Assembly (NCBI GenBank): GCA_016866415.1
Contig: VGML01000009.1
Coordinates: 1 to 24,611, forward strand
Origin: Bacteroidota bacterium
GTDB taxonomy: Bacteria; Bacteroidota; Bacteroidia; Flavobacteriales_D; Crocinitomicaceae
Direction of reading: 5' to 3'
Length of the DNA stretch: 24,611 nt
In this document: piece after piece, positions 14,859-22,669 of the stretch
How the letters are laid out: each line of letters opens with the position of its first letter
Position numbering within the stretch: the stretch's first letter is position 1
Notes under the pieces: model-generated
Databases searched by the model: none
What the model was told of the DNA's origin: nothing
The model's input: only the letters and a program-made list of their open reading frames with translations
Made by a program: the position numbers and the translations under genes

Positions 14859-17800
14859 ATGGAATTAGCATCTTTCCTGAAATTATTTGCCAAATTAGCC
14901 GCAATTGACCAGACAGCATCCGCTTTGAGTCAGGAGAAAGTGCGCGTCCATTGGAAAGGGGTGGTTGGTTCGTCGAAAAGTATCTCTGCTGCTTGTGTAG
15001 CGCAACAAGTTCCCGGACACCATGTTTTTATTCTCAACGACAAAGAAGAAGCTGCTTATTTTTTGAATGATTTGGAAGGGTTGTTTCCGGAAGACAAACG
15101 CATTTTGTTTTATCCTGCTTCGTATCGCGTGCCTTACCAAATCGAAGAAACAGACAATGCCAATGTGGTAACACGTGCGGAAGTTTTGGAACGTATCGCC
15201 AATGGCTCGAATGCGTGGGTCGTGACTTACGCAGAAGCCTTGTTTGAAAAAGTTCCTACGAAAAAGAAATTGATTGAAAACACCTTGCGCGTAGAGGTCG
15301 GAAAATCGTATTCTATCGATTTTATAAATGAGCTTTTATTGGAATATCATTTTGATCGCGTCGATTTCGTTTATGAGCCTGGACAGTTTTCAATTCGTGG
15401 GGGAATTGTTGACGTGTATTCGTATGCCAATGATTTGCCCTTTCGAATTGAGTTTTTTGGCGATGAGGTTGAAACCATTCGGACGTTCGATGCTGCAACG
15501 CAACTTTCAGTAAAAACACATTCATTTTTTAATGTCATCCCCAATATTCAAGGACAATTGACTTTGGAAGGTGTCGGTTCCTTTTTTGAATTTATCGGAA
15601 AAAATGCCAATATCTGGTTGAGTTCGTTTGAACGCACAGAAAAAATCCTTGAGAAAGAATACAACAAGGCTGTTGAAATTTACACGGGATTGCCAGAAAC
15701 GGTAAAGCATACGTTGCCCTCAGATCGTTATCTCAATCAAACAGATTTCAAAAAAGAAATCGAAGCTTATTCGCTTGTTGAATGGGGCCCCGATTATCAA
15801 TATAAAGCAAACGAAACAATAAAATTTGATTTTCTGCCCCAACCAAGTTTCAACAAGAATTTTGAATTGCTCAAAACGGATTTGTTGGCGCGACAAGATT
15901 CCTTATTTAAAAACTTGATTTTTTCCAATCACCCAAGACAAATCGAACGTTTGTATCAGATTTTTGAAGACATCGGAGGAGGCGTAGAATTTTCTCCAAT
16001 GAATCTCGCTTTGCACGAAGGATTCATTGCTCCTGAATTGAAATTGGTTTGCTACACAGATCATCAGATTTTTGAGCGTTACCACCGTTTTCGTTTGAAA
16101 GAAGGATTTAAACAAGCCAAACAAGCATTGACTTTAAAGGAAATTTACAACCTTCAAAAAGGAGATTATGTGACGCACATTGATCATGGTGTAGGGCAAT
16201 TTTCCGGTTTAGAAACCATTGATGTCAATGGAAAACCGCAAGAAACAATTCGTTTGGTTTACAAAGATGGCGATGTGCTATATGTCGGAATTCACTCCTT
16301 GCACCGCATTTCGAAATTTACCGGAAAAGAAGGAACGGTTCCCAAAATGAACAAACTAGGAACACAGGCTTGGAGCACGCTTAAAAATAAAACGAAGAAG
16401 AAAATAAAGGAATTGGCTTTCGATTTGATTCAGCTGTATGCGAAACGTCGAAGTCAACCTGGATTTGCATTTGCCCCAGACACCTATTTGCAGAATGAAT
16501 TGGAAGCGTCTTTCATGTATGAAGATACGCCAGACCAATACAAAGCGACTCAAGATGTAAAAAAGGATATGGAGGAGTCTCGTCCGATGGATCGCTTGAT
16601 TTGTGGCGATGTTGGTTTTGGAAAAACAGAAGTAGCGATTCGTGCTGCTTTTAAAGCGGTTGCAGATTCCAAGCAAGTGGCTGTTTTGGTTCCAACAACC
16701 ATTTTATCGTTACAGCATTACCGAAGCTTTAAAGAGCGTTTATCAGAATTCCCTTGCAATGTGGATTACATCAATCGATTTAAAAGTGCGAAACAGGTTA
16801 CGGAAACTCTAAAGAAACTTGAAAAAGGAGAAATTGACATTTTAATTGGAACGCACGCATTAGTTGCTGAACGTGTCAAATTCAAAGATTTGGGATTGAT
16901 GATTATAGATGAGGAACAGAAATTTGGGGTTGCTGTAAAAGATAAATTGAAAACCATTCGCGCAACAGTCGACACCTTAACCTTGACAGCGACTCCGATT
17001 CCAAGAACCTTGCAATTTTCACTGATGGGCGCCCGTGATTTGAGCATCATCAATACGCCTCCGCCAAACAGACAGCCTGTTTTAACTGAGATTATTTCCT
17101 TCGATGAGGAAGTAATTCGCGACGCAATTGCCTATGAAGTAACCCGTGGCGGACAAGTATTTTTTGTAAACAATCGCCTTTCCAATATCCGAGAAATTGC
17201 TGGAATGATTCAGCGTTTGTGTCCTGGTGTTCGAGTTGGAATTGGTCATGGACAAATGGAAGGTTCACAATTGGAGAAAGTGATGCTTGATTTCATCGAA
17301 GGTCGATACGATGTGCTTTTAGCCACAACAATCATTGAATCAGGTATTGATATTTCGAATGCTAATACAATCATAATCAACGGAGCAGATAAATTTGGGT
17401 TAAGCGATTTGCATCAATTGCGTGGGCGCGTAGGAAGAAGTAATAAAAAGGGATTTTGTTACCTTATCGCCCCGAAATTCAGTGTTTTGACATCGGAGGC
17501 AAGAAAACGATTGGAGGCTTTGGTGCAGTTCTCCGATTTAGGTTCTGGATTCAACATTGCGATGAAAGATTTGGATATCCGCGGAGCCGGAAACATGCTA
17601 GGTGGCGAACAAAGTGGGTTCATTTCTGAAATCGGTTTTGAAATGTATCAGAAAATTCTGAACGAAGCGATGAACGAATTGCGCGAAAGTGAATTCAAAG
17701 AGTTGTTTGATGAGCGGCAGACGGATACATTTGGCTCGTATGTCAACGATTGCATTTTTGAAACCGATATGGAAGTTCGTATTCCGGATGATTATGTGAA

Positions 17801-18200
17801 TAATGTAAACGAACGATTGAGTTTGTATCAGGAATTAGATAACTTAAAAAATCAAGGAGAATTAGACAATTTCGCGAAGCAATTAGTGGATCGCTTTGGA
17901 CCATTACCGCGAGAAGTAAAAGAATTGATCTTCTCTTTTCAATTGCGTTGGCTCGCTCAAGATCTCGGATTGGAACGATTGGTAATTAAATCTTCAAAAT
18001 TAGTTGGATACTTTATTTCTAATCCGCAATCGCCTTTTTACGAGACTGAAACCTTTACCATCTTATTAAATAAGATTATGTCTATTAGAGAGGGATATCG
18101 ACTAGTTCAACAAAACGACAAACTACGCATGGTCATTGAACCTGTTCGTCATATCAAGGATGCATTTGAGAAGTTAGAAACACTGAGTAGTCAGATTTAA
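14859..18200 (+). CDS. mfd: transcription-repair coupling factor
   Basis: This 1113-aa Mfd protein pushes stalled RNA polymerase off damaged DNA and recruits UvrA for nucleotide excision repair. Domains in order: a UvrB-like N-terminal module (residues ~1-330, with SIRGGIVDVYSY near 180), the CarD-like polymerase-interacting domain (LQKGDYVTHIDHGVGQFSGL, ~430-500), and two RecA-like motor domains. The latter carry Walker A GDVGFGKTEVAIRA near 585, DEEQKFG near 684, TATPIPRTLQFSLMGARDLS near 710, and QLRGRVGRSNKKGFCYL near 855. A C-terminal regulatory domain follows from ~1000. Length and motif set are those of a complete enzyme. It is probably its own transcription unit. The ATG at 14859 leaves a full N-terminus. 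Confidence 0.98.
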   Translation: MELASFLKLFAKLAAIDQTASALSQEKVRVHWKGVVGSSKSISAACVAQQVPGHHVFILNDKEEAAYFLNDLEGLFPEDKRILFYPASYRVPYQIEETDNANVVTRAEVLERIANGSNAWVVTYAEALFEKVPTKKKLIENTLRVEVGKSYSIDFINELLLEYHFDRVDFVYEPGQFSIRGGIVDVYSYANDLPFRIEFFGDEVETIRTFDAATQLSVKTHSFFNVIPNIQGQLTLEGVGSFFEFIGKNANIWLSSFERTEKILEKEYNKAVEIYTGLPETVKHTLPSDRYLNQTDFKKEIEAYSLVEWGPDYQYKANETIKFDFLPQPSFNKNFELLKTDLLARQDSLFKNLIFSNHPRQIERLYQIFEDIGGGVEFSPMNLALHEGFIAPELKLVCYTDHQIFERYHRFRLKEGFKQAKQALTLKEIYNLQKGDYVTHIDHGVGQFSGLETIDVNGKPQETIRLVYKDGDVLYVGIHSLHRISKFTGKEGTVPKMNKLGTQAWSTLKNKTKKKIKELAFDLIQLYAKRRSQPGFAFAPDTYLQNELEASFMYEDTPDQYKATQDVKKDMEESRPMDRLICGDVGFGKTEVAIRAAFKAVADSKQVAVLVPTTILSLQHYRSFKERLSEFPCNVDYINRFKSAKQVTETLKKLEKGEIDILIGTHALVAERVKFKDLGLMIIDEEQKFGVAVKDKLKTIRATVDTLTLTATPIPRTLQFSLMGARDLSIINTPPPNRQPVLTEIISFDEEVIRDAIAYEVTRGGQVFFVNNRLSNIREIAGMIQRLCPGVRVGIGHGQMEGSQLEKVMLDFIEGRYDVLLATTIIESGIDISNANTIIINGADKFGLSDLHQLRGRVGRSNKKGFCYLIAPKFSVLTSEARKRLEALVQFSDLGSGFNIAMKDLDIRGAGNMLGGEQSGFISEIGFEMYQKILNEAMNELRESEFKELFDERQTDTFGSYVNDCIFETDMEVRIPDDYVNNVNERLSLYQELDNLKNQGELDNFAKQLVDRFGPLPREVKELIFSFQLRWLAQDLGLERLVIKSSKLVGYFISNPQSPFYETETFTILLNKIMSIREGYRLVQQNDKLRMVIEPVRHIKDAFEKLETLSSQI

Positions 18201-18295
18201 TTATAAATTATTCTATATTGTTTACGTTCTATGTTACCTATAAAAAAAGCTATTATTCAAACGTTTTATTTTTTTAACAAGATGCCTTAACGTAA

Positions 18296-18380
18296 CTTAC
18301 TGGAAATAATTCAGTTGGCGAATGGAAATTATTGGGTAATGCAGGCACAAATACATGCCAACCACAGTAAGATTAAACTT
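18296..18380 (+). pseudogene. small remnant of a tail-fibre-like surface protein gene
   Basis: On the + strand this reads LTGNNSVGEWKLLGNAGTN and then, after a shift of frame near 18353, PTTVRL. The intact 689-aa protein nearby contains WLTTGNTGTTPTTNFLGT, and many Bacteroidota surface proteins carry this GNAGTNPxTNF-type motif. The scrap is only about 25 codons, in the opposite orientation to the intact gene, with no start codon. Similarity is by eye over a short stretch, so chance cannot be excluded. Confidence 0.42.
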
Positions 18381-18384
18381 AGAA

Positions 18385-18568
18385 TTAACATGCATCGTTG
18401 GTAAAATCACCATCTATATATAAGGTAGCGTTGTTGGTAGTACCATTTCCATTGACCATAAATTGCCCATTAGTAGCATTTTGAACATCTCCAACTACAT
18501 GCACTTGAACCCCTTTATATAAATAAGTAAAAGACTTTGAATGAACGAAAACCTGAGAATGGATTTTT
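18385..18568 (-). pseudogene. duplicated 5' fragment of the T9SS type B gene at 20775-22592
   Basis: Bases 18392-18568 align without gaps to 22333-22509, with nine mismatches by my count (about 95% identity). The minus strand reads SQVFVHSKSFTYLYKGVQVH and goes on to NGQFMVNGNGTTNNATLYID and GDFTNDAC before a stop at 18385-18387. This corresponds to roughly residues 29-87 of the 605-aa protein, just after its signal peptide. The signal peptide and start codon are absent because the sequence folds back on itself at that point. Several substitutions (for example TNLSNG to TYLYKG) are at otherwise conserved positions, consistent with decay without selection. Confidence 0.9.
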
Positions 18569-18608
18569 TGTCTATTCTCAAAAATCCATTCTCAGGTTTG
18601 CGTTCATT
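18540..18608. repeat. 29-bp-arm inverted repeat (fold-back hairpin)
   Basis: The left arm 18540-18568 and right arm 18580-18608 are reverse complements over 29 bp with a single mismatch, separated by an 11-nt loop. Positions 18562-18608 are also a 46/47 match to the reverse complement of 22481-22527 in the intact surface-protein gene, while the left arm belongs to the direct copy of the same gene. The repeat therefore arose by copying one stretch in both directions. It would form a very stable hairpin in RNA, between the convergent mfd and 689-aa gene transcripts. Confidence 0.92.
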
Positions 18609-18702
18609 AAAGATAAATTCGAACATATTTCATTATTGAGATGATAGAATCTCTTATCAAAAACATTTGAAAAATAGTCAACTAAACTAATTTCTGTTGT
18701 TT

Positions 18703-20772
18703 TTATTCAGCCGGAATGGCAAAAAATTGATTTTCTCCCCAAACATTGGCAGCAAAATTACTGCCTCCGCAATTTGTTCCCCCATATCGCTCTATGTTTG
18801 CCCACATGTAGTAAGTATTTGTTGAGCCGGTATTATTATTAAGATATATAGCTCCATTTACCATCCCAAAATTACTAGGCGTAGTAACAGACCCGCTCGC
18901 TAGAGGACTACCAACAATTTGTGGGGAAGAGGAATACGTAGTATTGCTATTTGACAAGGATGTTCGCACCCACAAGGCTCTTTCATTTCCATCCCAACCT
19001 GAGCTACCCCCATTCTGAGGCATAAGTAATTCATAAATATATACAACCCATTTTCCAGGAGGTAAGGTAATGTATGAACCGGTATTTTGCCATTGTCCAG
19101 AGGGAGGATTTAAGTGATTTGGCGTTGTAGTGTTATGGACTCCAAATATAATCCCAGAATATGCACTCGTTTGCAATTTATTCCATCGATTGGTTTGCCA
19201 ATAATAATAACCTTGACTTACTGCATTTTGACCCGCGCCCGCTACATTGTTGTTGTAAACCAAAATTCCGTCAGAAACTCCCGGAACAGTTGTTGCGTCT
19301 GTTGCACCTGTTAACGGAACCCTCGGAAAAATCACCCCTTTGTTAGTCGCTGTAACATCTAAAGCAGCAGGATTAATTGCAGCCGCCGTTCCAATTCCAA
19401 CATTTCCATTTGCTGTTAAGGAAAGGGAGTTGATTGGTGCCGAAGTATTTATAGCAACAACGGGCCCTGCACTCGGAGTCGAATTGTCATTCGGAGCATC
19501 ATTCTTTAGGACATTGAAATTTGGACTTCCGTTGGTGTTGTAGGTTGTTATCCCCATTTGCCCACAATTACCAATTCTAAAATCCCATGATTTATCGGTG
19601 TTGCAAGTTGCAGTATTCGTATTTCTCAATCGCAAACCACCAGTCATTGCTTGAATATGACCTAAATTTTGGTCAAAGTTCACTTCTAAAGGTCGTTGAG
19701 GAGTCATTGTCCCCATCCCGATATAGCCATTGTCATTTTTGATAATCATTCTTCTTAATGCTGTTGCAGGCGTTCCGTTCGTGGTACTTTCAAAAATTAA
19801 TCCGCCGTTTGCAGTGGTAAAATTTGGATTCGAGTAAAAAATTCGAAAGTCGTAATCATCTGTACTCACATCCTTAAAATCAATGTAACCACTTACTTGT
19901 TGGGCAATTGCTGTTGTAGGACTTCTGTATAATTCCACACCGCCATCATTGGTTAACATGGCAGATTTATCACTCAAGGAGCTATTTGCCAAAACAATCC
20001 CATCTTCGACATGCAATTTTGTGATGGGAGTAGAAATTCCAACGCCAACAAATCCACCAGCTGTTACCCTTGCTTTTTCCGTATTATTTGTCCGAAAAAC
20101 CAAATCTTGATTATCAATTGTTCCAAGGAAATTAGTTGTAGGTGTCGTTCCCGTGTTTCCTGTTGTTAACCAAGCATTAGTAGTAGTGGAAAAAGTTTGC
20201 GGTTGATCTGTGGTTAAGGTGATTTGTCCTGATTGATTCACTGTCAAATTGGTAATATTCCAACTCGGACCCTGTGGACCTTGAACCCCTTGTGGACCTT
20301 GAATTCCTTGTGCACCCTGAGGGCCAGCAACACCATTACAAACATATTGGCTCAATGCAGGATTAATTTCAGTAGCATCAAGCACTCCATTTCCATTTGT
20401 ATCGTTTCCAAATTGAAGTAAAACTCCGCCATTTGCACAATTTGCCCCCGCTGCGACTGGAGTAGTTAAAATAGTGTTTGCACCACCATTTCCTGTATTA
20501 CACAAGTAATTCCAAGTTGTGTTGAAGGCAGTATAGTACATGAAACACTCCACATTTGTATCGTAAACTAACAAACCGTTTGCAGGATTGGTGATAGCTA
20601 AACGTTGAACAGTGGTCATTCTGGGAACCAACATTCCTTTCGTTGTGGATTCCACCTCCAAAACACTCGATGGATGACCAGGCGCATTTATCACATCAGA
20701 AACTCTCATATTTTGCTGTGCAAAAGCTATTGAAGTTAGGGAGAAACAAATTAAAATCAATAAATATTTCAT
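18703..20772 (-). CDS. secreted collagen-like, tail-fibre-like surface protein
   Basis: This 689-aa protein has a signal peptide (YLLILICFSLTSIAFAQ, ending near residue 19). An N-terminal module follows, VLEVESTTKGMLVPRMTTVQ ending in YYTAFNTTWNYLC, then a calcium-loop-like GNDTNGNGVLDATEI with a pair of Cys near residue 130. Next come eight Gly-X-Y triplets beginning GVAGPQGAQGIQ (about residues 145-170), and a long region with repeated GVGI/GNVGIGT motifs like phage tail fibres. A second copy of the first module (ALDVTATNKGVIFPRVPLTG near 475) precedes a C-terminal beta-rich domain. That domain, with PPGKWVVYIYELL and YYMWANIERYGG, could be a C1q/TNF-like trimer head; this is inference. There is no T9SS C-terminal domain. 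It starts 2 nt after the T9SS type B gene, so the two are co-expressed. Confidence 0.9.
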   Translation of the reverse strand: MKYLLILICFSLTSIAFAQQNMRVSDVINAPGHPSSVLEVESTTKGMLVPRMTTVQRLAITNPANGLLVYDTNVECFMYYTAFNTTWNYLCNTGNGGANTILTTPVAAGANCANGGVLLQFGNDTNGNGVLDATEINPALSQYVCNGVAGPQGAQGIQGPQGVQGPQGPSWNITNLTVNQSGQITLTTDQPQTFSTTTNAWLTTGNTGTTPTTNFLGTIDNQDLVFRTNNTEKARVTAGGFVGVGISTPITKLHVEDGIVLANSSLSDKSAMLTNDGGVELYRSPTTAIAQQVSGYIDFKDVSTDDYDFRIFYSNPNFTTANGGLIFESTTNGTPATALRRMIIKNDNGYIGMGTMTPQRPLEVNFDQNLGHIQAMTGGLRLRNTNTATCNTDKSWDFRIGNCGQMGITTYNTNGSPNFNVLKNDAPNDNSTPSAGPVVAINTSAPINSLSLTANGNVGIGTAAAINPAALDVTATNKGVIFPRVPLTGATDATTVPGVSDGILVYNNNVAGAGQNAVSQGYYYWQTNRWNKLQTSAYSGIIFGVHNTTTPNHLNPPSGQWQNTGSYITLPPGKWVVYIYELLMPQNGGSSGWDGNERALWVRTSLSNSNTTYSSSPQIVGSPLASGSVTTPSNFGMVNGAIYLNNNTGSTNTYYMWANIERYGGTNCGGSNFAANVWGENQFFAIPAE

Positions 20773-20774
20773 AT

Positions 20775-22592
20775 CTAGCGAATTAAATTTACGTGTCCAA
20801 CAATTTCTTTTCGCCCATCGTTGGTCGGACTTTTATAGGTGATTTTGTAAATATAGGTGCCATCTTGCACATCTCTGCCTTCTGTTCCGAAAGAGCCATC
20901 CCAACCGTAATCAGGATTTTGAGTAACGAATACAACTTCTCCCCAACGATTGAAAATCTCCATCAAATAATTGTAACGGTCAAAATTGACGGTGAAAATT
21001 GGTCGAAAAGTTTGATTGTACCCGTCGCCATCGGGCGTAAAAGTGTTTGGAATATAAATCCCACCGCTTTCTTCATAATCAATAAAAACGGACTGCGAGG
21101 CTGTACAACCTAACGGCGAAACTCCAGTTAAAGTCACTGTATATCCGTTTGTTGCATTCGTGAAAAAATGTGTTGGACTCATAGCTTCTTCTGAATTTCC
21201 GTCGCCAAAATTCCAGAGGTAATTATTGGCGCCGTTGGAATTATTCAAAAAACTTATCGATTGGTTGGCGCTACTAAATTGAGCAGGATTCGGCGCGAAA
21301 CTGATACTTGGAACATCATCGATGCAAATGTAACCTGCGACAGTATTGGATGCCGTACAACCTACAAACGAAGAAGTTAGGGTCACATCAAAACATCCTG
21401 CTTGTTGAAAAGTGTGATTTACATCTGAGCAACCTGTAATCACTGTTCCGTCGCTAAATGACCAAATACAACCCGTAGAACCTGGTGCTTGAGCGTTAAA
21501 CGTTATTTGTTCCGGAACACATCCCGTTGTTGAGCTTGCAACAAAAGTTGGCGGTAAAGCAGCGTTTATAAGTGCATAAGGTTGATTTGAAAAATTACCC
21601 CAATTGTTGACACTTGCTCGATTGAATGGAGTGTTGTTTTGAATAGTACTAGAAGTAATCATGTCCCATTGAACTAAAGCTGGTATTAATTCCCAACGAC
21701 CTAAATTTGACCATGTTCCATCCAAATTTTCAATGTAAGAAACAACGACATTGGCATTTCCCGTGTTATTCGACTTGAGAATTTGGTGGTAAAAAAGGTT
21801 GTTTATTTCACAAACATTGGAAGCGCGAATATTTCTGTCGTAGTTTTCATTCGTTGCATCAACATTTGCCATTCGAACTTTGAAAGTATCGGTTTGAGTA
21901 CTTAATGGCGTAATTTCAACTGGTCTATACCGCAAAGTACCGACACTTGAACCAACTGGAAAGAGGTAAACGCTGTTGTTGTTTGTTGTGCGGTGCAGGT
22001 AACCACCGTTTAAACTTGAAACGAAACCACCAGTTGTTGGTGTTGTAGAAATGCGCGTGATAGCCGCAGGATTTGGATTAAGCAAACGAAATTGAAAAGT
22101 TTCCGTTTTTAATTCCAGCCCTTTGAGATCGAGGATACCTGTTGCCGCCTTGTCAATTTGTTGAATCTTAAAGTCCGTTCCGTCAAGAGTGAGATTATTG
22201 AAAACGGTAACCGCAGTTCCTCCCAAAATTTGAATGCCTCCTTCAAGAAATACAGTTCCCGTTCCGCCATTAAAAATTGCGTTATCAAACCAATCTCCAG
22301 TCAAGCGAATAAATCCATTTCCTGTTGCCGCAGCATCATTGGTAAAATCACCATTTATATATAAAGTAGCATTGTTGGTAGCACCATTTCCATTGACCAT
22401 AAATTGCCCATTAGTAGCATTTTGAACATCTCCATCTACATGCACTTGAACCCCATTAGATAAATTAGTAAAAGACTTTGAATGAACGAAAACCTGAGAA
22501 TGGATTTTTGAGAATAGACAAAAAATCAATGCATAAGAAATGAGTAGCCAACGCAAAGACAATGAACCCAGCATTAATCTATTTATGAACAT
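20775..22592 (-). CDS. T9SS type B sorting-domain surface protein with PKD domains
   Basis: This 605-aa protein has a long signal peptide (hydrophobic WLLISYALIFCLF; cleavage probably after KIHSQ near residue 33). A beta-repeat N-terminal region, rich in Asn/Gly and with two GDxxN-type turns (VHVDGDVQNA, LYINGDFTND), follows. Two PKD-like domains come next (IWSFSDGTVI near 380 and YLWNFGDGNS near 460). The C-terminus, from IPNTFTPDGDGYNQTF through IFNRWGEVVF and YGWDGSFGTEGRDV to the end, is the CHU_C/type B sorting domain that directs export and surface display by the type IX secretion system. An AAGGAAAG lies 10-17 nt before the ATG at 22592; an internal ATG is six codons on. The 5' part was duplicated into 18385-18568. 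Ligand unknown. Confidence 0.94.
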   Translation of the reverse strand: MFINRLMLGSLSLRWLLISYALIFCLFSKIHSQVFVHSKSFTNLSNGVQVHVDGDVQNATNGQFMVNGNGATNNATLYINGDFTNDAAATGNGFIRLTGDWFDNAIFNGGTGTVFLEGGIQILGGTAVTVFNNLTLDGTDFKIQQIDKAATGILDLKGLELKTETFQFRLLNPNPAAITRISTTPTTGGFVSSLNGGYLHRTTNNNSVYLFPVGSSVGTLRYRPVEITPLSTQTDTFKVRMANVDATNENYDRNIRASNVCEINNLFYHQILKSNNTGNANVVVSYIENLDGTWSNLGRWELIPALVQWDMITSSTIQNNTPFNRASVNNWGNFSNQPYALINAALPPTFVASSTTGCVPEQITFNAQAPGSTGCIWSFSDGTVITGCSDVNHTFQQAGCFDVTLTSSFVGCTASNTVAGYICIDDVPSISFAPNPAQFSSANQSISFLNNSNGANNYLWNFGDGNSEEAMSPTHFFTNATNGYTVTLTGVSPLGCTASQSVFIDYEESGGIYIPNTFTPDGDGYNQTFRPIFTVNFDRYNYLMEIFNRWGEVVFVTQNPDYGWDGSFGTEGRDVQDGTYIYKITYKSPTNDGRKEIVGHVNLIR

Positions 22593-22669
22593 GTTTTTTC
22601 TTTCCTTTATATATACTTGAGTTGCATTGTTTTAGTTTCTTAATTCTACAAAACAAATAATAATGTAAA

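Larger units (their letters stand above)
18201..18702. other. 502-bp gene-free region holding gene fragments
   Basis: No intact gene is visible. The first ~95 bp after mfd are A/T-rich with a run of T after ACGTTTTA, perhaps helping termination. 18296-18380 holds a small + strand remnant of a tail-fibre-like gene, and 18385-18568 a minus-strand copy of the 5' part of the gene at 20775-22592. 18540-18608 is a near-perfect hairpin. The last ~95 bp (18609-18702) match nothing I can recognise and form the 3' flank of the 689-aa gene. Confidence 0.75.

Noticed and set aside
16356..16676. A 106-codon minus-strand frame inside mfd.
   Set aside because: It lies wholly opposite conserved Mfd motor-domain codons, with no support of its own.
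18540..18608. The long hairpin as a transposon end, MITE or phase-variable invertible switch.
   Set aside because: Both arms are explained by copies of the adjacent surface gene. There is no recombinase, no target duplication and no promoter in the 11-nt loop.
20265..20340. Short GC-richer repeats (GGACCTTG, CCTTGTGG) as a CRISPR-like or satellite array.
   Set aside because: They are codons for Gly-X-Y triplets of the collagen-like segment.
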